64,000 nt of DNA from Costus lasius (GCA_027563935.2 JANVAS020000203.1:7502001-7566000); one strand, 5' to 3'; numbered from the stretch's first letter, positions 46,441 through 60,048 are shown. Numbers and translations are program-made. Notes: a model not told the origin generated them from the sequence alone.

Positions 46441-48197
46441 CTACAACAAGCAAGAACAGCAAGGTCAGTATCAATGTTCAGAATCAATCCAGGACTTAAG
46501 AAAGATTCTTTTCTCACTATTTTGTCTGACTGAAAAATCCAGTAAACAGTCCGAAAGAGTAACACTCTTTTAGTGAGATGGGATCCAGATTTCATACTTG
46601 GTCTCCGCGTCCCGCTCAGGCGAGATAAGATGCACAGAGAAGACAAGCACTAATTTCTGGTAGGCTGTCCCAGCCAATCGCCAACCCGTGCGATTCCCCT
46701 TCACCTGGGCAATCCAGCAGACTGTGCCAACTGAGTTGGTACAACACAGTCTCTGATCCCTCAGATGGCTGCCTCCATGTGCTACCATATGCGCCACATA
46801 TGTAGCCTACATGGTCAAGCTGACCCGACCTACTCCCTGGACCACCACGTGCTATGCTGAGCAACGAGAAGCGATAAATCCCTTCTCTGTAACACGCAGG
46901 TGAAATCCAGCACCGTCTGAAGATAGATGGACGTGCCCACTGAGTGGGTACAACACGGCTCCAACGATAGTCAGAACGGTGAGGTTTCGCGTCAGAAGGC
47001 TTTCCGAGCTTGATATGTTAGCGTTGGATTTTACCGGTCTTTTATCTTCTTAACTATCATACATGTTCCTATGGTGATAGCAGAAGATAAACTCATGCAT
47101 TTCTAATTATAAAACAATAAAGAGAAAGCATGTGATCTTATGTGGTAAATGCCCATGAACCCTAAGTAAGACCTTAATTTTACTTAAGTCTTCACTTGAG
47201 CTCTTTTCGCATCTCATCTGGTCCAACCCAGGGCCCTAGCGCCAAGAGCACCTCAGGTGCACCACCAGCTGAATGCCCTTCTTGGATGTGTGCCTTTGTG
47301 CTCTTGTCTAATCAAAATACATTTTGATCTATCTAGACAAGCTTTGACTCGCAGGTCAACTATACAATAGATTAATGGAAAAAGTGATTCGCAGATCACA
47401 ATAATATTAACTTATAATTAACCAGGCACGCAGGCCCCAGCACAGCACACATTAGGGCAACCCACATAAGATTAAATAAACAAGCATATGGTTTCAATCA
47501 TCATGTGATCCAATCAAGAAATTAAATTTTGAAAACCCCATAGGCATCAATTTTAACTTCCTTATGTGTCCTACAACCTTACAATGGTCCATTGATAGGG
47601 ATCCACTCATCCATCTAGTTAGATCCCCTGCCCTTGCATGCACCGAGTCCTAACTGACCCGAGTTGACCTAATGGTCAACCATGCATGCGCTAAGGGCTG
47701 AACAGCTTTCAAGAGTTCTGGCAAGCGGGTGTGACCCCGGGCCTAACTCAAGAGTGTTCACTGGTTGTCTCAACCAGACCTCGCTACACGCCTAAGATGC
47801 AATCGACCTATGGCCACCTCGTGCTTGCGCACAGGTGCCATCTGGTCGATCCATCTAGGCTGTCAGATGGTCTGATCAGACTAATGGATCTAACCTAGAG
47901 GTGACTTCAGCCCCATCAACCCATCTAAGGGTTTATAGTAGGCGCCACTTTAGATCTAGTTATAGGCGCGCAAGTTAGGTTTTGTTTTGAAAAACAACAT
48001 AAACAAAGCGCCAATAGAAGACATGCGACATCATGAACAAACTACATGCGCTAAGAGAAGTAAACATCTTACTTTCGCATGAAGAAATAACATGTCAATT
48101 TTCGCATGTGAACAAGATCTAAGCATAAGCAAACATATAGATGCGCAAACATGGATCACATCATATATTAAGCAATCATATTAACATGCTTCAACCT
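46441..48197 (-). other. Element I leader (most of the putative intron 46441-48374)
   Basis: No gene. Contains hairpin 2 (46719-46752), hairpin 1 (46932-46957) and the palindrome GTCTGATCAGAC (47870-47881). Like B it lacks the tRNA T-arm-like segment. Confidence 0.6.
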
Positions 48198-48209
48198 GCT
48201 TTGATACCA
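48198..48209 (-). other. Element I primer-binding site with one mismatch
   Basis: The reverse complement is TGGTATCAAAGC: the G of CAG is A. Other copies here have TGGTATCAGAG. The change fits deamination on the opposite strand and may weaken priming. Confidence 0.9.
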
Positions 48210-48211
48210 AT

Positions 48212-49910
48212 TGTAGGGTCCCCTTCAAGGGGGAGCGCAAGCAGATAAAACCCCTTTCAAGAGGGGGGCGAAAACCCTAAGGGGGTGGCGCATGAAAAAT
48301 CGCAAGCGGAAGCAAGGGTTTTCAAGATCTTAGCATGAACACATGATCAACTTTGATGAAGTTGAGATCCATACCATAGCCATCACGGTTAGATGGAATC
48401 TTGGAAGCAAAGGCGCAAGTGCTCCTTCTCCAAAGATAATCGCACACAAGGTGAAGATGGCTTCTCCTTGGATCTCCTTGTGCTAGCAAGGATCTACAAG
48501 ATGTCCTTGATCGAATGGTAGGATGATGAGATGCTTCCTTGGCCGAGCGCTCGTCCTTGTCGTTCACTTCCTTCCACACGAGATGGCAAGCAAGCAATGT
48601 CCAAGACCAAAACGCAAATGCGTTTAGGCGATATTATGAAAATGGCGTTACATGACTTCCCAAAATGGAAAGTCATGAAGCCATGCTTCAACGCCAAAAC
48701 GCCTCCCTTCATGAACCATGCGTTCACATAGTGAACCGGTTCAATCTATGGTTCAATTCGATTTGGCTCAAAGACCAAAATCAAACCAAGCCAAGCCAAT
48801 ACATGGTCTAGACCTTCTATGAACCTAATGGCTCAAGATCTAACCGTTCATCTCCTGATGCTCTTGATCTCACCGATCTAGCATCTCCTCTCTCGATCGA
48901 AGCTTACCGATCTCAAGCCCTAATCAATCAAACATGATCAGACCAGATCTCACTTACAATCAGAGTTTAAATCCCTTTAAACTGAATCAAAACAATTCAG
49001 TCCACACGATCTGACTCAAGAAAGCCATATCAACAAATTGTGCGACCCTGAGGGTTTCCTTTAAATGTCGGTAACGATAACTTACGTTATCACGATCAGT
49101 GAGGGGTATCTAGCAACACATCACTGTCTCCCGATATAAAGGAAATAGTCTTCCAAGACTTCACCCAAAACATGGCACAAGTGTGAATCAAACTCACGAG
49201 GCATGCATGTTTCCTTTGCCACTGGATGTTCTTATTGGACAAGCATGTCAAGCCTGTAACTCCAATACTATGAGCATGATTAGATCAGATGAACATAGTC
49301 ATCTGGGTATGGCCATACACTATCTCAATCATCTCATACAGGGGGGCCCTTTAGAACATCACACTCCTTGAACAAGGAGACGGCAATCCTTTATCTATCA
49401 CTAGTGCCCTAACCTGACTCAAGCTCATCATCCAAGATAGTCTATAATCATTATGTTTCAAATGATATTGAACTACCTCAAAACAATGACAATCATCATT
49501 TAGAAATACAAGTGATCTCAAGTCAAAGGAAAATGTGCCACTTGCTTCTATCAAGGATTATTCACATTGTGACAAACAATTGAATATCCTAGAAGGGTCT
49601 GTCCAGTACATCCAATGTACCGATGAGTCTACATCTTATTCCATGCTCGAAGCATCCTATAAGATTAGCACACATATTAGTCTCAATCATATCAAGGCTG
49701 TCTCATGTTCACCAAGATATCTCGACTAAGGACATATAGCCTGTCAGCCTAGCTGAACAGCTTTGAGACATTATTCAGAAGTATACTTATTACAGCAGAC
49801 AAGGTAACAACCTGAATAATAACCATGCCTTTATAAACATAAGAGTTTATTACATGATACTTATACAATCCCAAGGCCTCAAACATTAGCCTTAAGGGCA
49901 TACCCCAACA
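48212..49910 (-). repeat. Element I 5' LTR
   Basis: 1699 bp, near identical to the 3' LTR. The putative first exon ATG-GCT-ATG is at 48375-48383, followed by GTATGG. Confidence 0.97.
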
Positions 49911-50463
49911 TATGACGCCACAGCTGCAGCGTCAGCATGAGGATATGTCTGCTATAGAAATGATAGCAAACCTCAAGATGTTGTATGCTGCATAGGCGAG
50001 GACTGAGCGCTATAATTTGACCAAGCTTTTCTTTCAGAGCAAACTGGCTGAAGGGAGTCCAGTGGGAGCTCATGTGCTCAAGATGATTGGGCACAAAGAG
50101 GCTCTAGAGAAACTGGGGCATACCATCAATCAGGAGCTTGCTGTAGACATTATTCTGCAGTCCCTCCCGGCCTCTTTCGATCCGTTCATTATTAATTTTA
50201 ATATGAACAAGATCGACTGTACTCCGGCAGAGTTGCTGAATATGCTCTTGACTACTGAGGAGACTCTGAAGGGAAAGCCTTCAACCTCTGTCTTGATGTT
50301 CCCTTCAAGGAACAAGAAGAAGGGGAAGAAGGGCAAAGCCCCTGTCAAGAATTACAACAAGGCTCTGAAACAAAAGGTCAAGCGGTCAAAGGAATACAGA
50401 TGTTTCCATTGTGGCCAGCTGGGTCACTGGAAAAAGGACTGTAAAGCGCTCCAAGGAGACAAG
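49911..50463 (+). pseudogene. Element H gag, second fragment, with amber codon
   Basis: Continues H's Gag from about codon 77 to just past the CCHC zinc knuckle. TAG at 49993-49995 replaces Gln104 (CAG in other copies). J is inserted after 50463; ACAAG (50459-50463) is its expected target copy. Downstream pol lies beyond the window. Confidence 0.92.
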
Positions 50464-52156
50464 TGAAGGACCCCTTTCGAGAGGGGGGCGAAACCCTATT
50501 GGTGGCGCAGGTATAAATTTCGCATGGAAGCTAGGGTTTCAAGAGATCTTAATATCGCATATGATCAACTTTCACACATTAGAAATAACATGAGAAGGAT
50601 CCATACCATCGCCATCTCTTGGATGGTGTCTTGGAAGGAGAGAGCAAGAGAGATCTCCTCCAAAGGTGACGCACACAATTGATGTCGCCTACTTGTCCTT
50701 GGTGCTCCTTGTGCTAGCAAGGCTCCAAGAAGTGCTTGTCGAATGGAAGGGAAAGAGACCTTCTTTACTTGGCGATTTCTTGCTCCTTCTTTCGTCCACC
50801 TTCACCACGCAAGGAAAATGCTTGAGGCGACGAGCGAGAGCGAGAGGCGAGCAAGAGTGTAACGCAACTCATGAACGTGGAGGCTTTTTTTTATCTTGGA
50901 AACGCATCTTCAAAAATAGGAAAACCATAAGTTCATGCGTTCATGCGATCATGAACTAACCGCATTTACCTCTCCTCTTTGAACCATGCGCTCAACCCAT
51001 GAGCCGGTTCAATTTCATTTGGCTCAATGACCAAATAAACCAAGCGACTTTGCCTAGATCACAATTGAACCCTAAGGTTCTTGATCTGACCGTTGATCTC
51101 ATGATGCTTCTGATCTCACCGATCTAGCATCTATTCTCTCAATCGAAGCTTACCGATCTGAAGCCCTAATCAATCAAACATGATCAGACTAGATCTCACT
51201 TACAATCAGAGATTAAATCCCTTTAAACTGAACCCAAACAATTCAGTCCACATGATCTGACTTAAGTAAGCCATATCATCAAATTGTACGACCCTGAGGG
51301 TTTCCTTCAATGTCGGTAACGATAACTTACGTTATCACGATCAGTGAGGGGTATCTAGCAACACATCACTGTCTCCCGATATAAAGGAAAGAGTCTTCCA
51401 AGACTACACCCAAACCACAGCACAAGTGTGAATCAACTCACAAGGCATGCATATTTCTTTTGCCACTGGATGTTCTTATTGGACAAGCGTGTCAAGCTTG
51501 TAACTCCAATATGATGAGCATGATTAGATCAGATGAACATAGTCACCAGGGTATGGCCATACACTTTCTCAATCATCTCATCCAGGGGGGCCCCTTTAGA
51601 TCATCACACTCCTTAAACAAGGAGACGGCAATCCTTTATCTATCACTAGTGCCCTAACCTGACTCAAGCTCATTATCCAAGATAGTCTATAATCATTATG
51701 TTTCAAATGATATTGAACTACCTCAAAACAATGACAATCATCATTTAGAAAACACAAGTGATCTCAAGTCAGAGGAAATGTGCCACTTGTTACATTCAAG
51801 GATTATTCACATTGTGACAAGCAATTGAATATCCTAGTAGGGTCTGTCCAGTACATCCAATGCACCCATGAGTCTACATCTTATTCCATGCTCGAAGCAT
51901 CCTATAAGATTAGAACACATATTAGTCTTAACCATATCAAGGCTGTCTCATGTTCACCAAGATATATCGACTAAGGACTTTACTGCATGTCAGCCTAGCT
52001 GAACAGCATTGAGACATTATTCAGAAGTACACTTATTACTGCAGACAAGGTAACAAACTGAATAATAACCATGCCTTTATAAACACAAGAGTTTATTACA
52101 TGATACTTTTACAATCCCAAGGCCTCAAACATTAGCCTTAAGGGCATACCCCAACA
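50464..52156 (-). repeat. Element J 3' LTR
   Basis: 1693 bp, TGAAGGACCCC to CCCCAACA on the plus strand. Holds a copy of the ATG-GCG-ATG|GTATGG signal near 50607-50615. Confidence 0.95.
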
Positions 52157-52176
52157 ATCTCCCACTTGCACTTAAT

Positions 52177-55100
52177 CTAATGGTTGAGAAATCTCAAACC
52201 CATATTATTACAGTGCTTCTCATGCTTCTGCTGCGCCAGAGGCTTGGTAAGCGGGTCTGCCAGATTGTCATCTGTATGAACCTTGCAGACTTTGATCTCG
52301 CCACGATCAATGATCTCCCTGATCAAATGAAACCGTCTCTGTATGTGCTTGGACTTCTGGTGCGACCGTGGTTCCTTTGCTTGTGCGATTGCTCCAGTGT
52401 TATCACAGAAGATAACCAAAGGATCTGCACTCGAAGGAACGACACCAAGTTCTTTCACGAACTTAGGAATCCACACTGCCTCCTTGGATGCTTCCGAGGC
52501 TGCAACATACTCGGCTTCTGTTGTGGAATCAGCAACAGTTGACTGTTTGAAACTCTTCCACACCACTGCTCCACCATTCAAGCTAAAAACATAGCCTGAT
52601 TGCGATCGGAAATCATCCTGGTCCGACTGGAATGAAGCGTCAGTATATCCTTCTATACTGAGTTCTTCCTGACCACCATATTTCAAGAACATATCTTTGG
52701 TCCTCCGCAGATATTTTAAAATGTTCTTGACCGCAATCCAGTGCGCCATACCTGGATTACTTTGGAACCGACTAGTCACGCTTAACCCGTAAGCGACGTC
52801 TGGGCGAGTACACAACATCGCATACATAATGGACCCAATAGCCGAAGCATAAGGCATATTGTCCATTTCACCTTTCTCAGTCTGTGTTTGCGGACACTGA
52901 CTCTTCGAAAGATTCAGACCATGTCTGACTGGAAGATATCCTCTTTTAGAATTATCTAAATGAAATCTCTCCAGGACTTTATCGATGTAAGTACTCTGGC
53001 ACAGCCCGAGAAGCCTCTTAGATCTATCCCTGTAGATCTGCACACCTAATACATTGGCTGCTTCTCCTAGATCTTTCATCTGGAAACATTTCCTTAACCA
53101 TGCTTTAACGGCATGCAGTTCAGGAATGTCATTTCCAATGATCAAGATATCATCGACGTAGAGGACTAGGAAAGTAATCACGCTCCCACTAAACCTCTTA
53201 TATACACACGGGTCATCTTCGTTCTTGATGAAACCAAATTCACTGATTGATTCATCAAAACGAATATTCCAGCTTCTTGATGCTTGTTTAAGTCCATAAA
53301 TGGACCTTTTTTTAACTTGCATATTTAATGACGATCTGATGGATTAGTGAAACCTTCAGGTTGTGTCATATACACATCCTCATCCAGATTTCCATTAAGG
53401 AAAGCTGTCTTCACATCCATCTGCCAGATCTCATAATCGTAATATGCTGCTATCGTGAAAAGAATCCGAATAGACTTAAACATGGCTACAGGTGAGAAAG
53501 TTTCATCATAATCTATCCAGTAGATTTGTTTGAAACCTTTTGCAACTAGCCTGCCTTTATAGCTAACCACGTTACCATCCATGTCAATCTTCTTCTTGAA
53601 GATCCATTTACAGCCTATAGGAATTACTCCCGGAGGCGGATCAACCAAATCCCAGACTTGGTTATCTGACATGGAGTCCATCTCGGCGCGCATAGCTTCA
53701 AGCCATCTCGCTGACTCCGGTCCACTGACCGCATCCGCATAAGTGAGGGGTTCATCATTATCAACGATGTAGACTCCGTCATAGCGCTCAGGCTATCGAT
53801 GGATCCTTCCCGATCTTCGCGGTTCCCGTGATATCTGAGCCTCAGGTTGTTCAATAACCTGATCCACCAGCTCAGGCTCATCCAACTGTGCTTGACTACT
53901 TTGTCCTTCCTCTGGATTCTCATCCAGCTTTATTTCTCTCCCACTGGCCTCTTGCAGAAGAAATTCCTTCTCAAGAAATATTGCCGTCCGAGCAACAAAT
54001 ACTTTGTTCTCTTTGGGATCGTAGAAATAATAACCCTTAGTTTCCTTAGGGTAACCGACAAAGATACATTTCTCAGATCTGCTCTCTAGTTTCCCAGAGG
54101 CGAGCTTTTTAACATAAGCCTCGCAGCCCCAGATCCTGATAAATGTCAAGCTAGGCTGTTTCCCATACCATAACTCATATGGCGTCTTTGAAACTGCCTT
54201 GGATGGCACTCGGTTTAGTACCTTTGCAGCTGTTTCTAGTGCAAATCCCCAAAAGGAGTAAGGAAGAGTGGCCTGACTCATCATGGAACGAACCATATCA
54301 AGTAGGGTTCTGTTCCTCCTCTCGGACACACCATTCCATTGCGGTGTTCCTGGCGGAGTGAGCTGTGAGATAATCCCACACTCCTTTAGATAGTCATTAA
54401 ATTCTCGACTTAGGTATTCTCCACCTCGATCAGAACGAAGTGCCTTGATATTTCGGCCTAGCTGATTTTGTACTTCGTTCTTGAACTCTTTGAACTTGTC
54501 AAAAGATTCACTTTTATGTCTCATCAAATAGACATAACCATATCTACTGAAATCATCAGTAAATGTGATGAAGTATTGATAGCCACCTCTGGCATGTTTA
54601 CTAAATGGCCCACACACATCACTGTGTATAAGGTCAAGTAAACCTGAAGCCCTTTGACCTTTGCGAGGAAAAGGTGACTTCGTCATTTTACCCATTAAAC
54701 AAGCTTTGCATGTATCAATCTCCTCATAGGAGAATGATCCCAGCAGTCCATGATCATGCAACCGCTTAATGCGTTTCTCGTTAATATGGCCTAAACGACT
54801 ATGCCATAGCAAGGTGCTGTCATCAGCATACTTGGCTTTCTTATTATCAATGTTTTGTATAGAACATTCCATGTCCAACATGAATAACCCATTGTTAATT
54901 GAACCAGTTGCATAAACAATATTATCTAAAGACAAAACACACTTTGAAATATTGCATTCAAAGGAAAAACCCTTCCTGACAAGAGCAGGAATGGAGATAA
55001 TATTCTTAGTGATGCTGGGAACAAAGTAACAACTGTTTAGTTCTAATACAAGTCCAGATGGCAAAGAGATGAAATAGTCTCCTACAGCAACAGCAGCAAC

Positions 55101-56084
55101 CCGTGCCCCGTTTCCAACTCGTAGGTCCACCTCATGCTGTCCCACCTGTCTTCTTCTCTTGAGTTCCTGTACATTTGAACAAATGTGAACTCCACATGCA
55201 GTGTCCAACACCCATGATATAGAAGAAGAAGATATCATGACTTCAGTCACAAATATACCTGAGCCAGAAGCGATGCTTCCCTTCTTGTCTCCTTGGAGCG
55301 CTTTACAGTCCTTTTTCCAGTGACCTAGCTGGCCACAGTGGAAACATCTGTATTCCTTTGACCGCTTAACTTTTTGCTTCAGAGCCTTGCTGTAGCTCTT
55401 GACAGGGGCCTTGCCCTTCTTCCCCTTCTTCTTGTTCCTAGAAGGAACCATTAAGACAGAGGTCGAAGGCTTTCGCTTCAGAGTCTCCTCAGTAGTCAAG
55501 AGCATATTCAGTAGCTCTGCCGGAGTACAATCGATTTTGTTCATATTAAAGTTAATAATGAACGCATCGAAAGAGGGCGGGAGAGACTGCAGAATAATGT
55601 CTACAGCAAGCTCCTGGTTGATGGTATGCCCCAGTTTCTCTAGAGCCTCCTTGTGCCCAATCATCTTGAGCACGTGAGCTCCCACTGGGCTCCCTTCAGC
55701 CAGTTTGCTCTGAAAGAAAAGCTTTCTCAGATTATAGCGTTCTGTCCTCGCCTGTGCAGCATACAGCATCTTGAGGTTTGCTATCATGTCTATAGCAGAC
55801 ATATCCTCATACTGACGCTGCAGCGGTGGCGTCATAGACGCTAGCATCAGGCAAGCGACATCAATGCTATCATTGACGTGCTTTTCATAAGCTTCCCGAA
55901 CCGCCCTTGCGGCGTTCGGAGCGGGCTGAGGCGGTATTGCCGTCTTGAGGACATACAGTTTCCTCTCTGCCTTAAGAACAATCTTAAGGTCTCCAAACCA
56001 GTCTGAGAAGTTCGGCCCAGCAAACTTCTCCCTTTCCAGTAGGGATCGCACATTGAAGTTCATGGTGTTCGTTGCTGCAGGAAT
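52177..56084 (-). pseudogene. Element J gag-pol with two stops and a frameshift
   Basis: The gag ATG is at 56063. The frame is open for 756 codons through Gag, protease and integrase with all key motifs, then meets TAG at 53793-53795 (Gln757, CAG in others). RT is open to TAA at 53325-53327 (Lys AAA in others), and two extra bases in a T-run at about 53307-53313 shift the frame. The last 381 codons, from late RT with YVDD through RNase H, are open to 52177. J could at most make Gag, protease and integrase. Codons back to 56084 are open to the acceptor. Confidence 0.92.
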
Positions 56085-57866
56085 CTACAACAATGCAAGA
56101 ACAGCAAGGTCAGTATCAATGTTCAGAATCAATCCAGGACTTAAGAAAGATTCTTTTCTCACTATTTTATCTGGCTGAAAAATCCAGCAAAACAGCCCGA
56201 AAGAGTAACACTCTTTTAGTGAGATGGGATCCAGATTTCATACTTGGTCTCCGCGTCCCGCTCAGGCGAGATAAGATGCACAGAGAGTACAAGCACTAAT
56301 CTCTGGTAGGCTGTCCCAGCCAATCGCCAACCCGTGCGATTCCCCTTCATCTGGGCAATCCAGCAGACTGTGCCAACTGAGTTGGTACAACACAGTCTCT
56401 GACCCCACAGATGGCTGCCTCCATGTGCTACCATATGCGCCACATATGTAGCCTACATGGTCAAGCTGACCCGACCTACTCCCTGGACCACCACATGCTA
56501 TGCTGAGCAACGAGAAGCGATAAATCCCTTCTCTGTAACACGCAGGTGTAATCCCGCACCGTCTGAAGATAGATGGACGTGCCCACTAAGTGGGTACAAC
56601 ACGGCTCCAACGATAATCAGAACAGTGAGGTTTCGCGTCAGAAGGCTTACGAGCTTGATATTTTATCGTTGGATTTTAACGGTCTTTTATCTTCTTCACT
56701 ATCATGCAATTCCTATGGTGATAGCAGAAGATAAACTAATCATGCAATTCTAATATTTAAACAATAAAAGAAAGCATGGATCTTATGTGGTAAAAGCCCA
56801 TAAGCCTAAGTTAGACCTTAATATCACTTAAGTCTTCACTAGCTTTTCTTCATGGGTCTTTTGCTGCTCATCTGGCCCAACCCAGGGCCCAAGCGCCATC
56901 TGCAGCTCAGGTGCGCCTACCAGGGAAAATGCGCCTGTCCCAGAGTCGAACCCTGGACCTCCCACCTGGTCAAGCCACTTGCTGCATGCGCCTCTGCCAA
57001 GTGTGCTCTGTGCTCTTGTCTAATTAAATTTCAATTTAACTATCTAGACAAGATTGACACGCAGGTCAATTTCACATTATAAATTAATTAAACTGTGATT
57101 CGCAGATCACAAAATAAAAAATTAATTTACAATTACATCCCAGGCACGCAGGCCCCAGCACAGCACACATTAAACATAGGCAGCCCACATAAGATTAAAT
57201 AAACAAGCATAGGCATCAATCAGCATGTGATCCAATAAGAAAATAAATTTTCGAAAACCCCATTGGCCTCAATTTTAATTTTCTTATATGCCCTACAACC
57301 TTACAACGGTCCATCAATAGGGATCCACTCATCCAATCTAGTCAGATCCAGTGCCCTTGCATGCACCAAGTCTTAACTGACTTGTGTCGACCCAGTGGTC
57401 AACTATGCATGCGATTAGGGCTGAACGACCACTATGAGGTCTGGCAAACGGGTGTGAGCCCGGGCCTAACTCATGTGCGTTCAACATTCGTCTCAACCAG
57501 ACATCGCTACACGCCTGTGATGCAGTCGACCTATAGCCACCTCTTGCTTGCGCAATGGTGCTATCTGGTCGACCCATCTAGGCTGTCAGATGGTCTGATC
57601 AGACAGGTTGGATCTAACCTAGAGGATGACTTCAACCCTACTAACCCGTCTAAGGATTTATAGTAGGCGCTTAGTCTAATGATAGGCGCGCAAGTGATAT
57701 ATGTTTGGATAAAACATCAACAACAAAGATGCACCAACTATCAAACATGCGCAAACATGAAAAACATAAGTAATCATTTCGCATGTAAGCTATAGATCTA
57801 AACATGATGCACAAACATGGATCACAACTTATCATCAAGCAATCATATGCATATAGAGAGACCTAG
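56085..57866 (-). other. Element J leader (most of the putative intron 56085-58023)
   Basis: No gene. Contains hairpin 2 (56365-56398), hairpin 1 (56578-56603, loop TTA instead of TCA), the tRNA T-arm-like segment near 56940-56980, and the palindrome GTCTGATCAGAC (57593-57604). Confidence 0.6.
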
Positions 57867-57878
57867 GCTCTGATACCA
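57867..57878 (-). other. Element J primer-binding site
   Basis: The reverse complement is TGGTATCAGAGC, 12 of 12, two bases from the LTR start at 57881. Confidence 0.95.
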
Positions 57879-57880
57879 AT

Positions 57881-58357
57881 TGAAGGACCCCTTTCGAGAG
57901 GGGGGCGAAACCCTATTGGTGGCGCAGGTATAAATTTCGCATGGAAGCTAGGGTTTCAAGAGATCTTAATATCGCATATGATCAACTTTCACACATTAGA
58001 AATAACATGAGAAGGATCCATACCATCGCCATCTCTTGGATGGTGTCTTGGAAGGAGAGAGCAAGAGAGATCTCCTCCAAAGGTGACGCACACAATTGAT
58101 GTCGCCTACTTGTCCTTGGTGCTCCTTGTGCTAGCAAGGCTCCAAGAAGTGCATGTCGAATGGAAGGGAAAGAGACCTTCTTTACTTGGCGATTTCTTGC
58201 TCCTTCTTTCGTCCACCTTCACCACGCAAGGAAAATGCTTGAGGCGACGAGCGAGAGCGAGAGGCGAGCAAGAGTGTAACGCAACTCATGAACGTGGAGG
58301 CTTTTTTTTTATCTTGGAAACGCATCTTCAAAAATAGGAAAACCATAAGTTCATGCG
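57881..58357 (-). repeat. Element J 5' LTR, partial
   Basis: The primer-proximal 477 bp of the LTR, up to the K insertion. Contains the putative exon at 58024-58032 (ATG-GCG-ATG before GTATGG). ATGCG at 58353-58357 is K's expected target copy. Confidence 0.93.
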
Positions 58358-60028
58358 TGAAGGTCCCCACAAGGGGGCGAAACCCTAACTCATAGGCGCA
58401 TATGGGAATGAAAGCAGCGGAAAGGGGGTTTCTAGTTCTTGCATGCTGTATGATTAACAAAAATGACCCAATTCCAAGAGAAGAAGGATCATACCATAGC
58501 CATTTCTAGATGGCTCCTTGGAAGCAAAGATCAAACTTGATCTTCTCCATAGGTGACGCACACAGTTGATGTCGCCTACTCCCTTTGCGATCCTTGTGCT
58601 AGCAAGGCCCAAAGATGTCCTTGTCGAGTGGAAGGGAAGTGATGTCTTGGCTTGGCGATTCTTTTCTTCCTCCTCGTTGAGCTCTTCACCACCGTATGTT
58701 CTCTCGTCAAGTGCAAGAGACAAGGCGACCAACGAAAAGGAGAAGAGGCGTGAACGTGAGAGAGGGTCACGTAAGAGAAGTGCTATCTAAAAATAGCATG
58801 CCACTTCTCTTCATGCGATCATGGGTTTACCCATTCGCAAACTCCACTTCACCCTTGAACCATGCGCTCATTCATGAGCCGGTTCATTTGAATTTGGTTC
58901 AATAACCAAATAAACCAAGCCATAAGTCCAGATCACATTAAAACCCTAAGGTACTTGATCTGACCGTTCATCTCCCGATGCTCCTGATCTCACCGATCCA
59001 GCATCCATTCTCTCAATCGAAGCTTACCGATCTCAAGCCTTAATCAATCAAACATGATCAGACTAGATCTCACTTACAATCAGAGATTAAATCCCTTTAA
59101 ACTGAACCTGAACAATTCAGTCCACACGATCTGACTTAAGTAAGCCATATCATCAAATTGTGCGACCCTGAGGGTTTCCTTTAAATGTCGGTAACGATAA
59201 CTCACGTTATCACGATCAGTGAGGGGTATCTAGCAACACATCACTGTCTCCCGATATAAAGGAAAGAGTCTTCCAAGACTACACCCAAAAATAGCACAAG
59301 TGTGAATCAACTTCACAAGGCATACATGTTTCCTTTGCCACTGGATGTTCTTATTGGACAAGCCTGTCAAGCCTGTAACTCCAATATGATGAGCATGATT
59401 AGATCATATGAACACAGTCATCTGGGTATGGCCATACACTTTCTCAATCATCTCATCCAGGGGGGCCCTTTAGAACATCACACTCCAATTAAGGAGACGG
59501 CAATCCTTTGTCTATCACTAGTGCCCTAACCTGACTCAAGCTCACCATCCAAGATAGTCTATAATCATTATGTTTCAAATGATATTGAACTACCTCAAAA
59601 TAATGACAATCATCATTTAGAAAACACAAGTGATCTCAAGTCAGAGGAAATGTGCCACTTGTTACAATCAAGGATTATTCACATTGTGACAAGCAATTGA
59701 ATATCCTAGTAGGGTCTGTCCAGTACATCCCATGTACCCATGAGTCTACATCTTATTCCATGCTCGAAGCATCCTATAAGATTAGAACACATATTAGTCT
59801 CAATCATATCAAGGCTGTCTCATGTTCACCAAGATATCTCGACTAAGGACTTAACTGCATGTCAGCCTAGCTGAACAGCTTTGAGACATTATTCAGAAGT
59901 ACACTTATTGCAGCAGACAAGGGAACAACCTGAATAACAACCATGCCTTTATAAACATAAGAGTTAATTACATGATACTGTTTCAATCCCAAGGCCTCAA
60001 ACATTAGCCTTAAGGGCATACCCCAACA
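58358..60028 (-). repeat. Element K 3' LTR
   Basis: 1671 bp, TGAAGGTCCCC to CCCCAACA on the plus strand. Contains ATG-GCT-ATG before GTATGATC in reverse complement near 58495-58504. Confidence 0.95.
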
Positions 60029-60048
60029 ATCTCCCACTTGCACTTAAT

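Larger units (their letters stand above)
40807..49910 (-). mobile_element. Element I, complete young Ty1/copia retrotransposon with intact frame
   Basis: 9104 bp, LTRs of exactly 1699 bp each (40807-42505, 48212-49910), TATGA duplications, polypurine tract, intact 1297-codon gag-pol and a full leader. I count three differences between the LTRs. It is the best candidate here for a recently active autonomous copy. One caution is a mismatch in its primer site. Confidence 0.97.
50464..58357 (-). mobile_element. Element J, Ty1/copia element with 5' LTR cut by K
   Basis: Minus-strand member with a 3' LTR (50464-52156), a broken gag-pol, leader, primer site and the first 477 bp of its 5' LTR (57881-58357). 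K then interrupts it; the rest of the LTR lies beyond the window. The shared LTR part differs at about one base plus a T-run length change. Confidence 0.95.
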
